Assembly: GCA_948144175.1 (NCBI GenBank)
Contig: CANXME010002576.1
Coordinates: 120,072-184,071, forward strand
Source: Closterium sp. NIES-65
Lineage: Eukaryota; Streptophyta; Zygnematophyceae; Desmidiales; Closteriaceae
Direction of reading: 5' to 3'
Length of the DNA: 64,000 nt
This document shows positions 1 to 11,201 of this stretch, piece by piece. Below the pieces are notes generated by a model that was given only the letters and a program-made list of their open reading frames with translations, did not search any database and had not been told where the DNA came from. The translations under genes and the position numbers were made by a program. Numbering within the stretch: position 1 is the stretch's first letter; each line of letters starts with the position of its first letter.

Positions 1-118
1 TAATCGCATTCAGCTGGTCCTCGAACACCTCCACCTCGACCCCGCCTACACTAAGGATGAGGCCGCGTCGAACCGTGGCCTCGTTCATGACGGATACGGA
101 GGCGGGGCTCGTAGCCAT
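1..118 (-). CDS. 5' end of an unidentified minus-strand gene (partial)
   Basis: An ATG reading leftward from 118 opens a frame of 39 codons that runs off the window edge, beginning MATSPASVSVMNEATVRRG and continuing with a hydrophobic, acidic stretch. No family is recognised from so short a piece. The frame is intact to the edge, and the ATG is the first one downstream of a GC-rich region that could be a promoter. It could be the first exon of a longer gene. Low certainty. Confidence 0.4.
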   Translation of the reverse strand, partial: MATSPASVSVMNEATVRRGLILSVGGVEVEVFEDQLNAI

Positions 119-919
119 GTCTGTTCTAGCAGTGGAGAGGGCGGACGCGCAGGGGAGTTGGGAACTAGCAGGGACTAGGAAGTAGGGAAGCAAAAATCGG
201 AAACAGCAACAAAATGAGACCGGACGCAGGGTATTAGCTGTTTGCCATCCCTCCCACCGCGACGGACCATGGGGGTTCAAGGGCGAGGAGGCAGGGCGCG
301 TTCCGAGACGTGGGAGGAGGAGGGAGGCCGGCGGGGCCCCATTGGCCTCGACGTGAAACCTGGTTGTTGGTAGCATGGGGTGGGCAGCCTTGCATGCAGC
401 TGAAAGGCCCCTTCCGAGGTTCGGGAGGGGGCCTTCGACACGTCGCCAAGTTCGAGAACGAAACGGGCCCGTCTAGGGCGAGAGCGGTGGAGCGCGGCGC
501 AGATGGGCGTCGCTTGCGTCTGGCCGGCGAAATTTCGCGGACTGGTTCCGTCGGCGAGGCATCGCTCGGCGAGGGATGGGTGGGTTACCTGACGGAACCC
601 GTCCACGAATCGAGCGGGGGGTTGGGCTCGGTTGGGAGGGGGACCACTGCCAGCTCGAGGGCGCGGGCTGCTGGCGTCATCGGAAGCTGGCGCCAGCTGG
701 GGGTGCCCGTTTTTGGGCGGGAGGGGGGGGGTGGCTCCCGCCCCTCGCGTGCGCCGCTAGGCGACTGCGGGAAAACGAGAATCCCTCCGAGGAAAACCCG
801 CAATGGCGAACGGGTTTTCGCGGAGGGATTCTGGCGAGGTCTTCCCAACGATAGACAGAGGAGTTTCTGTCTTTGTACATGTATTCCAGCAAGGCGATTG
901 GAGAATGTGTGACATACAT
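119..919. other. GC-rich spacer, possible promoter of the leftward gene
   Basis: No convincing gene. The long frames here are mutually overlapping on both strands, as expected from GC-rich sequence, and match no family I recognise. Confidence 0.4.
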
Positions 920-2325
920 TCTGGCCTCGGCAAGCATTCTCGCAATTATGGGCATTTTTAACGGGCCCCCAGAAAATGGCCCCAAGAAACAGATTGTAGC
1001 TGCAGTGAAACTTCGGAAAAATGGGCCCGAGTGTTCGGTTGGCATTAACTGAGGCCCGGTTCGTTAGGCATTGAAAAAACGGTTTCCCCGTATGGGCTAC
1101 AGTAAATCGACCACCCTCAAACCTTCATTGATAAGCGCGTGAAAGGTTATCTAGGTTCGATATAAGCGGATCAGCACCGAACCAGACAATAATGGAATGC
1201 CAGCCGAACACCCCAATTAACGCTGGCATTTTCCACAAGAGGAACCTTCCTCGAACCCTTCTGCTCAGGCAAACTGGCCATTATCTCATCCGCCGTACCA
1301 TGCGGCCTCGAGGTCCCGCACCATGCGGCGGATCACTGATTCGGGGCAATCACTTCTTGCACTGGAAAAAAAAAATCCGGATCATTCACACCCCTCTTCG
1401 TGCCCGCTGGAAAATTACACATTACCAGCACACCACCATTAACACAACGAACGCAACACCCATTCGACCTAGGGATTTTTTTCCCTACCTCTCCCGCTGG
1501 TTTGCAGGGCTGCCCGGGATGCCAGTACAGTGATTCTGCGCACTATCAGCATTGGTGCAAACGGGCTTCGGGGAAGTGTCGTTTCCAATTGATGCCATTA
1601 ATATGGGCGCAATTAATGCCAACCCAACACATGGGCCCATTTTCCCGAGATTTCAATGCAGCTGCGGTCTGCTTTCGCGTCAATTTATTGGGGCCATTTT
1701 TGGGGGGCCCATTAAAAATGCCCATAATGGCGATAATGGCGAGAATGTCTGCCGAACGGGGCCTGAGCCAAGATTAATGGCATCAACCGAAAACGACACT
1801 TCGGAGAAGCCTGTATGCAGCCGCGCGGAAGGAGCGCTGAATCACTGTTTTGGCAGCCCGGGCAGCTCTGCAAACCAGCGGTGGATGTCGAAAAAAAAAT
1901 ATGCGAAGGGAAACGGTTCGTTCGATGTGTTAGTGATGGTGTGTTGGTGATGTGCGAAATTCCAGCGGGCACGGAGAGGGTTGAGAATGACCGGGATTTG
2001 TTTTTTTTCAGAGCAAGGTGTGATTGCCCCAAATCAATGATCTCCCGCAGGGTCAGGGACCTCGAGGTCGCATGCTGCGGCGAATGAGAAAATGGACACT
2101 TTGCCTGAGAAATATGGTTCGAGGAAGGTTCGACTGGTGGAAAATGCCAGCGTTACAAGGGGTGTTTGGCTGGTATTCCATTATTGTCTGGTTCGGCAAC
2201 GACCCACTTATATCGAGCCTATATAACATTTCACGCGCTTGTGAAAAAAGGTTCCATGGTGGTCGGTTTATTGTAGCCCATATGGGGAAACCGTTTTTTT
2301 TAATACATGCCGAACTGGGCCTCTG
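920..2325. mobile_element. Foldback/MITE cluster with long inverted repeats
   Basis: The segment 1051-1602 reappears in inverted orientation at 1773-2323. A second, shorter segment 920-1050 reappears inverted at about 1612-1755. The order is therefore short arm, long arm, inverted short arm, inverted long arm. Element ends resemble GGCCC-GTTCGGCA (near 1053, 1739-1755 and 2307-2323), the same end sequence as the element at 11202-11709. No transposase frame is present, so this is read as a non-autonomous TIR DNA transposon with a partly duplicated, inverted neighbour. Superfamily not determined. Confidence 0.6.
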
Positions 2326-2389
2326 TTTCCTGCCCTTTTTCGAATCGTGGCCGCGATATCGCATGCTGCAGTTTTGAAATAATCGCCCG

Positions 2390-3170
2390 ACGCGACGATT
2401 TCTGAATTTTTCTCAATACTGTCGACTACCTTCGCGCCGCGCTACTCAATTTTTATATTTCTAAATCCCATGGACTTCTACATGTGCTTTGTTGATAATG
2501 ACATAACCACTCTCGACAAAGTTTGTGTCAGATTTGTTGGACGACACATTCTTTGGCCATACATGGTTTACCATGAATACTCAATAACCGTTAAGGTATT
2601 TTGGTTTGGGCTGCAGAGTTATGTAAGGTATTATATGAATTAAATATGACATATTGGAGTTTAGTTTTCTAGTACTACCGGGAAACGAAAAAAAAACGGA
2701 ACTGAATAAAATACTACTTGATACTCCCAAGAGATTTCATTAAAGAGAAGTACTCTGCCGTTTTGCTAGATAATTTTGGAAAATTGCATTTCTTGTATAA
2801 AAAGCTAAACCTCTTTGAACATGCTTGTGGATATGTGGGTTGGAAAATACATTTTATTTTGCTAAATTTGAAAGTTATAGTCGACACTATGTCGTTGTTT
2901 AGATGCAAGAGTCCAATCATCTCATTACGGTTGGTCCTAATGTACAGTGTAATTATATCTACAATATTGTATTTTGTTTATCACCTAGCTTTGAAATATT
3001 TACGCGTCACATCAGTACAACCGCTGTGTATCATGAATGCAACTGTGCAAAATGAAACATGTACTAATGGGTTGCAGTTATTGCATCTGGATAGCGTCAG
3101 ATTTGTTCTCACCCAAAAGCAAGAAATCGAATGGATCCAAAACTGTTGATAACAAATACGCAGACCGTGA
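2390..3170. other. AT-rich island
   Basis: Base composition drops sharply to AT-rich compared with both flanks. A plus-strand frame of 143 codons at 2718-3149 is hydrophobic and Leu/Ile/Phe-rich but matches nothing I recognise and has no splice or promoter context; it is not called as a gene. Could be an organelle-derived or foreign insert, or simply AT-rich spacer. Confidence 0.35.
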
Positions 3171-4743
3171 ATTCAGGTGTAGAGCAAGCTGCTCTCCATG
3201 GGACTGAGAAATCTGAAAAAGGGGGAGCGCTGTGCGAGCTTGGTCGACAGGATTGAGAAAACTTTGAGAGTCGTCGCGTCGCGCAATTAATTCTGCGGTC
3301 TTTCGACCACTGTGGTGTAGTGGGGCAAAATAAAAAGTCTGAGGGCGCGTTACTTTTTCGCTTTTTATCGTCCGGACGGAGGCCCCGTCCGGACTTTCGT
3401 AGGGTTACTACGTTCGTAAGACCCCTCGCGACGTCGCGATCGTATGTACGAAGTCTGACACTTTTCTGTCAGTTTACCGTCCGTTCTACGCTACTGATAC
3501 TGTCCGGACAGCATTTCGGACTGTCCGGAACCCCTGCAACGTCATTGGTGCGCGAAACACATTTTTCAGAATCAGTTTTCCCACTCCAACATTCAATTTG
3601 TTTGTGTGTTGTAGTCACAGTAGCGCGAGCAAGAGGGCAAAGTGGTTGGAAAGTTCAAACATTACCGAGCCGCAAATGCATGCTTGCGAATTGAGCGATG
3701 TGCTAGCGAGGTAGGTTATGCTCGTTACAGTTTCGCACGAGTTTCAAATTTCGAAACTGCAAAAAAGTGTCACAATTGTGGTGCGGACGCTTCATCGTCC
3801 GAACCACATCCCCATCCGTCCGGACGGAGCTCCGTTCGGACGTTTTGGGGGCTCCGTTCGGACATTGGCCTAAAATGGAAAAAGTTACGGGCCCTTGTCA
3901 ACCGAACCGAAGTCCTTTCGCAGCAGACCGCAAAACGATATGCAAAATGTCGAATTCGCCTACCACGGCCACACCACTCCGCCTCCTGCCTTGATCCACT
4001 GTCTCCTCAGCCCCCCTTCAGCAACCTCAGGTGGGCATCCCAAAAGCTCCTTCGGATGAAGCTCGGTAAACAGAGTTCAGATTATCATCTAGAACGGTTG
4101 GGTGGGGTGATGAAGGGAAACTACCGTTTTCGATGGGACATCTGAGGGCAATCTTTACCTGCAATCAGATTATGTATGCAAGCTGGCCGCCAGATCAAAA
4201 GCTTCAAGAATGCTTGCTTGCTCACTGCAAAGGGCAACAGTCAGAAACAACGCTCCAAGCGTTGGTCCCAGACCCAGTGTGCCTCTCTCATTTCTCTCAT
4301 GATATGACAGCCATGGGATCTGACGATTCGATGATTCTTCCGCCAGGAAAGTCGGCTCTTCCGCTCCTGCCATTTAAAGCCAGGGTCTCACGTACTACAA
4401 GTGCTTTGCAATTGATGGTGAAAGTGTGGCTTTGATTGGTTGGCGAGTTGTAAGGTTCGAAGTGGGGTGAAGCGAGGGATGCGAAGCAAACGTAAATCGC
4501 TGGGGGTAACCGAACCATCTAGGCTTGGAAACTTGGTTCGGAGCCAAACCTAAAATGCCCCCAACTCATCGAAAGTCTCAAGTACCCAAAAGTGTTGTGC
4601 AATTGCTTTTGGGGCAGTGACGCAAGCTGAGTTTCCAACCCAACCAGAGACAACTTTGCCAGCACGAACTTGGTTACCTAGCTTCAAGTGCTTTGCAGTC
4701 GATGGCTCCTTAGCTTACATGAGACCCTGGCTTTAAAACTTCC
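3171..4743. other. Intergenic spacer upstream of the kinase gene
   Basis: No gene seen. The stretch 3360-3560 and 3780-3870 is rich in small palindromes containing GTCCGGAC. Several overlapping frames have no recognisable domain. Confidence 0.4.
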
Positions 4744-4750
4744 TATATAA
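4744..4750 (+). promoter_or_regulatory. Probable TATA box of the kinase gene
   Basis: TATATAA lies 134 bp upstream of the kinase ATG, giving a plausible start site near 4775 and a 5' leader of about 110 nt rich in C/T. Confidence 0.5.
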
Positions 4751-4883
4751 CAGCAGCTGATTTCGTGAATGGGCGCGGTAATTACAAGCACCTTAGCGTT
4801 ACTTTCCCTAATCAGTTCCCTTGCACAACCCCTCGTCTTCTTTCTCTGACAACTTCTTACAAATCCAGCGCGACGCCTGAAAA

Positions 4884-6038
4884 ATGAAGCATTTTCTGCC
4901 GTCTGCTGGCGAGATGCGAAAGCGTTTCACATTTTCTGACATAATTGGTGAGGGTAATTCTGGAAGGGTTTGGCGATGCGTCGACCGAACCTCAGGGAGT
5001 CTTCATGCGTGCAAGGTGATTCTCAAGTCAGGGCTTTCCTCCTTCCAAATGGAAGGAGTTTACAACGAAGTGACTACAATGAGTCTACTATCGGGCCACA
5101 AGAATGTTCTTTCTCTTCGCGAAGCATACGAAGACGACGATGCGTTTTACTTGATGACGGATCTCTGCACGAGTGGGGACCTGTTCGATCTAATCGCGGA
5201 AACCAACGGCCTGGATGAACAAATCGCGAGGCACATATTTCTTCAGATTGCTAGAGGGCTTCGTTGGTGCCACCACTTCGACGTGGCTCATCGCGACATC
5301 AAGCCCGAAAACATCCTGCTGACGTCATCCAAGGCCCTAAAATCTGTACCGATATCTGCGCTGACAACCCAGCATCAACAAGCTACTGCAATCTCCACTT
5401 CTCGTATAACTCCCTCCGAGGCGGAAGATAAACACCTTCAGTCCAATTGCGGGCTTGAAGATATTGAGGTTCGAATTGGAGACTTTGGATTGGCTCAGGA
5501 GATTCGCAACGGCAAGGAATTGAGAAACGTGGTCGGGAGCTATCCGTACGAGGCGCCCGAGGTGCTTGCGTGTCAGGGACACGATCTTAAAGCCGACGTC
5601 TGGTCTCTCGGTGTGGTTCTGTACATGATGGTATGTGCCGACTGGCCCGCGTTCCCTAACGATCGCAGGGAATTGCTGCCGGTCGATTTCGCCGTCAGTC
5701 CTTGGCCGTCCGTGTCGAGCGGCTTGAAAGATCTCGTCCGTCGGATGATGGAGGTCGACCCGACGAAGAGACTGAGCATTGATGGAGTTCTGTCGCATCC
5801 ATGGGTTCTGTCAGCAAAGGGAAGCACAAAAAGAGCTGTCTGTTTTGAAGTTCCAAGACTCGGCAGTATTGGGGGCACTCGCAACTGTGAAGAATGCAAG
5901 GAATCGCTTTTGGCTTCCTCGCTAGAGGATTCATACGGGTGCTCTTCACCATCCTCCTCATCCGCGGATGAGCTGTGTCATACACCAACTAGTGTACTTG
6001 ATAGGGCACCAACAGTTTTGTGCAATGACACAAAATAA
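4884..6038 (+). CDS. Ser/Thr protein kinase, CaMK group, PPCK/CDPK-like without EF hands
   Basis: An intronless 384-residue protein kinase. Visible landmarks: Gly-rich loop GEGNSGRV (22-29), ATP lysine in ACKV (K44), catalytic loop HRDIKPEN (136-143), Mg-binding DFG (200-202), APE (224-226), and a DVWSLGVVLYMM helix. The C-terminal HPWVLS marks the end of the kinase domain; about 85 Ser-rich residues follow with no EF hands and no junction domain. Overall shape is that of PEP-carboxylase kinases and CDPK-related kinases. An unusual insert of roughly 50 residues (about 147-195), Ser/Thr-rich, separates the catalytic loop from the DFG. The start is the first ATG after the TATA box and leaves a normal N-lobe. 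Substrate unknown; a calcium-independent cytosolic CaMK-type kinase is the inference. Confidence 0.88.
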   Translation: MKHFLPSAGEMRKRFTFSDIIGEGNSGRVWRCVDRTSGSLHACKVILKSGLSSFQMEGVYNEVTTMSLLSGHKNVLSLREAYEDDDAFYLMTDLCTSGDLFDLIAETNGLDEQIARHIFLQIARGLRWCHHFDVAHRDIKPENILLTSSKALKSVPISALTTQHQQATAISTSRITPSEAEDKHLQSNCGLEDIEVRIGDFGLAQEIRNGKELRNVVGSYPYEAPEVLACQGHDLKADVWSLGVVLYMMVCADWPAFPNDRRELLPVDFAVSPWPSVSSGLKDLVRRMMEVDPTKRLSIDGVLSHPWVLSAKGSTKRAVCFEVPRLGSIGGTRNCEECKESLLASSLEDSYGCSSPSSSSADELCHTPTSVLDRAPTVLCNDTK

Positions 6039-6246
6039 CTGCTTACTAATACTGTGGTATATCACTAACTCTGGAAACCTGTAAGCCTTTGTTCTGTGAT
6101 TGGTTCCTGATACTGCAACTTTACCTGCTACTCTTTGTCACTACAGCCAATGAAACGCCAAATCAAATGGGAAGAACAGCCTATGACAGGTAAGCTGGGG
6201 AAGGAAGTCAACTGCAAACCAAATCAAATCTACAATACATAGACAG

Positions 6247-9200
6247 TTATTGGCTTTCACCCCCTGCATCGCCACCAGAGTTGGCATCACCAGCAGGTTC
6301 TTCTGCAGTTGAATCCGCAGCGGCAGCAGCAACAGCGTCAGCAGCTGCATCAGCAGCAGCTTCGGCAGTATCAGCTGCAGTATCAGCAGCAGCATCCCCG
6401 GCACCAGCAGCATCACCGGCAGTAGCAGGAGCCTCAGGAGTTGGAAACATGGATTTGGGCTTTAAGAAGTTTTCATGAACAAATGAGAGTTCATAGCAGC
6501 TGTTACAGCGTGGGTTGGCCTCTGCATTGAAGAGGCGGTAACCCATGTCCTCCAATGGGAAGAGGACTTGCGTGGTCCTGGCCACGTGGCGAATCCTGAT
6601 TGGGCGTGGAAGGGTGTGGAGGACAGAGGGTATAGAGCATGAGCAGATTCGTGCTTCTGTAACCAACAAGGGAACACAGCAGGGTATTGCTGATCACGTA
6701 TGGATCACATACATGTGTATCCATATGGGATATTACATTCGTATCATTCATCATTTTGAGTTCTTGAGCTGCAGTAACTGCATGGTAATACATGGTAACG
6801 AGTGACTCACTGGTGAATCTCCACTAAGATTTGCTCTGCTGGTGGATTCTCCTTGCCAAACGTGTTGAGCAGATCCTCCATGAGCCGCTCCTCACAGCGC
6901 TCACAGTCAATCTGATGGGAAAAGGGGGAAAGGAGGGGGGATGGGGGGGTGAGAGAATGGACAGTGACAGAGAAAGTCACGTGTTGCAAGGGAAGGGCTG
7001 ATGGAATGGGGGGGGGGTGTGCAGATATTCCCTGAGCCGCTCCTCACAATGCTCACAGTCGATCTGAGACAGAGGAGCGAAATGGGGAGAGAAAGGGGTG
7101 ACACTGACACAGAGCGAGGCACATGCTGAGGGGGGATGGCAAGTAGGGCAGCCCGAAGGGGATGTACCACAGGAGGTGCTTGGGGTGCTATATCCTGCGG
7201 CGCACCATGTGAGAGTGGTTGAGTTTCCCCATCAGCTGGGCCAGCGTGGCAAAACGCTTCCCTGGCACCCCTCTCCTGAGCGCCGACAGCTGCTTCCCCG
7301 CGCCCAGCCCGATGGGGATGTACCGCAGCAGGTGCTTGGGCTCATATAAGGCGTGACGTGAGACGATACACACCTTCAGCACGTCGATGTGAGAGTGGTT
7401 GAGCTTCCCCATCAGCTGAGCCAGCGTGGCAAACCGCTTTCCCGGCGCCCCTCTCCGGAGAGCAGAGAGCTGCTTGCCCGCGCCCAGGCCGATGGGGATG
7501 TAGCGCAGGAGGTGCTTGGCCTCATGTAAGCCATGCCAATACACACCCTCCCTCCATTTGAACCATCAATTCGTGTCCTCGTTATAAGACGTTTGAGCAC
7601 ACAAACTCACCTTGAGAACGTCAATATGCGAGTGGTTGAGCTTCCCCATCAGCTGGGCCAGCGTGGCAAACCGCTTCCCCGGCGCCCCCCGCCGTAAAGC
7701 AGAGAGCTGCTTGCCCGCACCAAGGCCGATGGGGATGTACCGCAGCAGGTGCTTGGCTCGCAGCGCTGCTGCCTGCTGGTCGTCCAGAAACGGGTCGAAG
7801 GTGAACGCCTTGGTGCGCAGCCGCTCCCTCACAGCCTGCTCGAAGGAGGTTTCCCCTGCACTGCCCACACTGCAAGGAAGGGAGAAAGGGGAGGGAGAAG
7901 AGGGAAACGAGATGGAAAAGGTCTATCTAAAGGGTCTAGTTTTGAGTAAACTCAAATCTATCTAAAGGGTCTTTTTCCGCTTCCTGTTCCTTCTTTCTTT
8001 GATTTCCCCCTCCCTCACACGGTTCTTCCACCTCTTATTCCTCCCCACCAATCCCCACTCCCCTCGGCTTTCCCATCACCACCCCCCCAACCTTTTCCCC
8101 ACCCCACCTCCCTCACCTTCCTATTTTCCCCTAACCTTTACCCACACCTTTCCCTCTTCCCTGCCCCTCTCAGTTTCGAGATGTCACACGCCCACTGTCT
8201 CTCCCTCCACTCTCCCTTCGCTCTTTGCCCACACACACCCCCCACACACCTTCTCCGCTCCCCACCCCCTTCAGTACCCCCACCCCTTCAAGAACCTCAC
8301 CTGTACACGATAGGCCTCCTGCCCCCTCCTCTCAGTTTCCGGATGTTGCACACCCACTGCCCGTGGGGGAAACAGGGGCGGGTGAGGGGGAACAAGGGCG
8401 GGTGAGGGGGAACAGGGGCGGGTGAGGGGGAACAGGGGCGGGTGAGGGGGAACAGGGGCGGGTGAGGGGGAACAGGGGCGGGTGAGGGGGAACAGGGGCG
8501 GGTGAGGGGGAACAGGGGCGGGTGAGGGGGAACAGGGGCGGGTGAGGGGGAACAGGGGCGGGTGAGGGGGAACAGGGGCGGGTGAGGGGGAACAGGGGCG
8601 GGTGAGGGGGAACAGGGGCGGGTGAGGGGGAACAGGGGCATAGGAACAGGGGTATGGGAACAGGGGCATGGGAACAGGGGCATGAGAACAGGGGCATGGG
8701 GACAGGGGCAGGGCGGGACGGGATAAGGGCATGGGAACACGATAGGCCTCCTGCCTCCCCCTCTCAGTTTCCGGATGTTGCACACCCACTGCCAGTGGGG
8801 GAAACAGGGGCGGGGGCGGGCGGGGACAAAGACAGGGGAGAGGGGGAACAGCGTTGGGGGCAGGGTGGGGCAGGACGGGAACGGGGTAATGGGGACAGGG
8901 ACCGGGGAGGGGATTTAGAGGTAGACTGGAAATTGAGAGAAGATGCGGAGGGAGAGGAAGGCGATAGTGAGGAAGGGTCAAGGGCAAAAGGAGAAGGAAA
9001 TAGATTTCAAGGGCAGATTTCGTCTCTCACTCGTCCATTTGGCCTTCTCCACCAGTAGAGTTACCCCATCAACACCAAATCTGCCCCTTTCCCCCTCGCC
9101 GTCCGCCCCCGTGCCCCCCAGGCGCTCGGCGTGCTTGCAGGGGTAGATGGGCGTGAGGAAGACCTCCTTGATCTTGCCCGGCTTCCCATCAAGGCCTTTC

Positions 9201-10621
9201 CCACCCACCCAGGGCTGCTTCTCACCATCATCCATCACACTCAGATCAGACCTACCAACCACCTTCACCTTGCCCCTCCCTTCGTCCGCCCCCCTCACCT
9301 TTCCGCCTTCTCCGTCCGCCCCCGTGCCCCCCAGGCGCTCGGCGCGCTTGCAGGGGTAGGTGGGCGTGAGGAACACCTCCTTGATCTTGCCCGGCTTCCA
9401 CCGCGGGAACGGCGGCTCGGGGCGCTTGCCCCCTGTCAGCTCGTTCCGCCGCGCCAGACGCATCTGGGGAAGGAGGCGGAGGAGAAAGGAGGAAAGGGGA
9501 GGGGGGGGGGGGGGGGGTTTGGGGGGAGGGAGGGGGGGGGGGAAAGGGGGTTTGGTGGAAGCGGACAATGAAATTCACAACAATAACCTATAAGGTAAAG
9601 GTGCATGTAGCATTGACACACATAAGACTTTTGAGTCGACTCAAAAGTCACAACAATAACCTATAAGGTGAAGGTGCATGTAGCATTGACACACATAAGG
9701 CCACGCAACGCAACACCTGCAAGATTCGTTCCTCCCAAGACACTGATATCTGACATCTAAATCAAGCTCCGTCTTTCCACCATCAGCGCCTCTTACTCTC
9801 CCACCCGAACAGTTCCTTTCTCCCTGAAAACAACCCTGACCTGACAGTGACACTTTGACACATATACATTGATATCGCAATCTGTAACTGGCATTATTCC
9901 TAGTTCTCGCCTGGTGTTCCGCCTCCGCGCTCACATTTTCCCCTCCTCCATCTCCCTCACAATGTATCCAATCGGCGCATTTAGATGCGTACGAATTGAG
10001 TCGCGATTTTCGTCTGATATTCCGCCTCCACGCTCACCTACTCTTGCTCTGAATTCATCTTTCCGTCATCGGGCTGTCTCAGATCGACGCTTCGAGAACA
10101 ACATCCAACATAACTTCAGATACCTCACCTGGTATTCCTCCGCGCTCACACACTCCTGCTCCTCCGCATCGCCGATCAGACCATCTCATATTGATGCATT
10201 TCCCGAAATGTCGATTTTTTATTCCGGGCTAAACATTATTTCTCACCTGGTATTCCGCCTCCGCGCTCACGTACTCCTGCTCCTCTTTACTCAACCGCTT
10301 CCCCTTCGGCCCGTGCTCCACTGGACGGCTCAGATCGAAATCCGGCAGGAATGGCGCCGCGCCTACGCCACCCTTTACGAACGACATTTCCCCCGCGTCA
10401 TCCCCCTCCCCCCCGCCTTCCTCCATGACGTCCGCGCTTTCCCCCCCTCCGCGCGGGTTCTTTGCGCCGGGCTGCGCGGATGATGCTTTCGTGGCGACGT
10501 TAGCGCCGGTGTACGAAATGACCAAAATGACGCACGCAGCGGAAATGAGGAAGACTATACAGGGGATCAACGATCTTGCACCCCCTTCGGCCTTTTTGCG
10601 ACCGGCTTTGACGCGGTTCAT
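6247..10621 (-). CDS. METTL24-like type II membrane protein with Methyltransf_22-type domain
   Basis: Six exons on the minus strand: 10621-10247, 9463-9299, 8356-8301, 7869-7611, 6911-6811, 6595-6247; GT..AG junctions and phases agree, giving 434 residues. The N-terminus is basic, followed by one membrane span (about 18-37), then a lumenal stem. The catalytic-like domain shows WVCNIRK (exon 3), IVYSVGSAGETSFEQ (exon 3/4 junction), HIDVLKIDCE (exon 4/5 junction), VEIHQ, and GYRLFNAEANPRCNSCYELS (exon 6), the pattern of METTL24/FkbM-like methyltransferases. The C-terminus is an Ala/Asp-rich low-complexity tail. Probable secretory-pathway (Golgi) location; substrate unknown. Degenerate copies of exons 1 to 5 lie in the introns; only the copies listed have both correct acceptor and donor in phase. 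Confidence 0.72.
6995..7070 (-). pseudogene. Shadow copy of methyltransferase exon 5 start
   Basis: At 7028-7068 the start of exon 5 (the IDCE-CEERL segment with its CAG acceptor) is repeated, about 155 bp upstream of the real exon on the minus strand, then breaks off without a donor. Confidence 0.6.
7193..7537 (-). pseudogene. Two shadow copies of methyltransferase exon 4
   Basis: The 3' two thirds of exon 4, from KHLLRYIPIGLGAGK to the LNHSH motif, is repeated at 7386-7537 and again at 7193-7331, downstream of the real exon on the minus strand. The reading is close to identical but the copies lack the acceptor side, and the last lacks a proper donor. Confidence 0.7.
7922..7972. repeat. Palindrome-centred duplication, 16-bp arms
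   Basis: TCTATCTAAAGGGTCT at 7922-7937 is repeated exactly at 7957-7972. Between them sits the palindrome-like TTTTGAGTAAACTCAAAT. Confidence 0.8.
8370..8640. repeat. 20-bp G-rich minisatellite, about 14 units
   Basis: Near-perfect tandem copies of a 20-bp unit (GGGGCGGGTGAGGGGGAACA) inside intron 2 of the methyltransferase gene, immediately upstream (sense strand) of the exon 3 acceptor. On the sense strand it forms a long C-rich tract. Confidence 0.9.
8740..8810 (-). pseudogene. Shadow copy of methyltransferase exon 3
   Basis: The WVCNIRKL exon with its CAG acceptor is repeated here but the donor is lost (the sequence continues into G-rich repeats). The 20-bp minisatellite separates it from the real exon 3. 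Confidence 0.7.
9097..9187 (-). pseudogene. Shadow copy of methyltransferase exon 2
   Basis: The 3' half of exon 2 (IKEVFLTP-YPCK-AERLGGTGADGEG) is repeated downstream of the true exon 2 without a usable donor. Confidence 0.7.
9575..9699. repeat. Palindrome-centred duplication, 52-bp arms
   Basis: A 52-bp segment at 9575-9626 is repeated at 9648-9699 with one mismatch. The spacer is the perfect palindrome containing CTTTTGAGTCGACTCAAAAG (9627-9648). Confidence 0.9.
9905..10170 (-). pseudogene. Decaying tandem copies of the exon 1 end of the methyltransferase gene
   Basis: The last 40 to 50 nt of exon 1 with its donor region recur at about 9905-9950, 10012-10055 and 10122-10170, spaced 107 to 119 bp from each other and from the real end at 10247. 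Divergence grows with distance, as in an old tandem array. Confidence 0.65.
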
Positions 10622-11201
10622 TCTGACTCAACTTTGAAGAGAAAGCTGTAGTCAACCCTAGCAAAATGTCAACATATGCGGCTGACGAAGCGGATTATGG
10701 AAAACCCTATTGCAAATGGTAGGAGCGCACATGCGCCGAAGTTAAACACTGGAGTATTCAGTCAGAAATTCGCGAAGGATCCTCGCAACCCAGACCTGGG
10801 AAGACTCCTGGCTCCAGAGAAGAAGAATAACAGATGCTTGTCGAATTCAATACTGTTGCACAATGCAGACCTGCAGCAGCTTGCACCTTGAAACTATCCT
10901 GATAGCTTAGACCTTGAAAGTTGGAACATTGGGAATAGAAATGCTCCTTGGGATTGTGGGGAGACAATGCTGTTGGTGCTGTGGTGTAAACTGATTGTGG
11001 TGGCATGTCTCCAAACCGACTCGTTTTCTTGTTTCCCGTTCTGAAACGATCAGAACCGTCTCACCCAGCACCTTTTTCAACCTGCTGCAAGGTTGCTGTG
11101 CGCTGCTGTTACAACAGACCCCACAGGTGGAGAGCGCTGTTGTTTGGTTGGTGAGGTGAGACTCAGGGCTTGACGAGAGATGAATGCCTACGATGAACTC
11201 T
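10622..11201. other. Intergenic spacer
   Basis: Probable upstream region of the methyltransferase gene. No gene or clear motif seen. Confidence 0.4.

Noticed and set aside
310-912. 200-codon plus-strand frame near the left end
   Set aside because: GC-rich frame overlapped by open frames on the other strand; no motif or splice support.
2718-3149. 143-codon frame in the AT-rich island as a gene
   Set aside because: No recognisable domain, no promoter or splice context; long frames are not informative here.
8271-8987. Pro-rich minus-strand protein
   Set aside because: Frame product of the 20-bp minisatellite; it overlaps the methyltransferase exon 3 on the same strand only by read-through.
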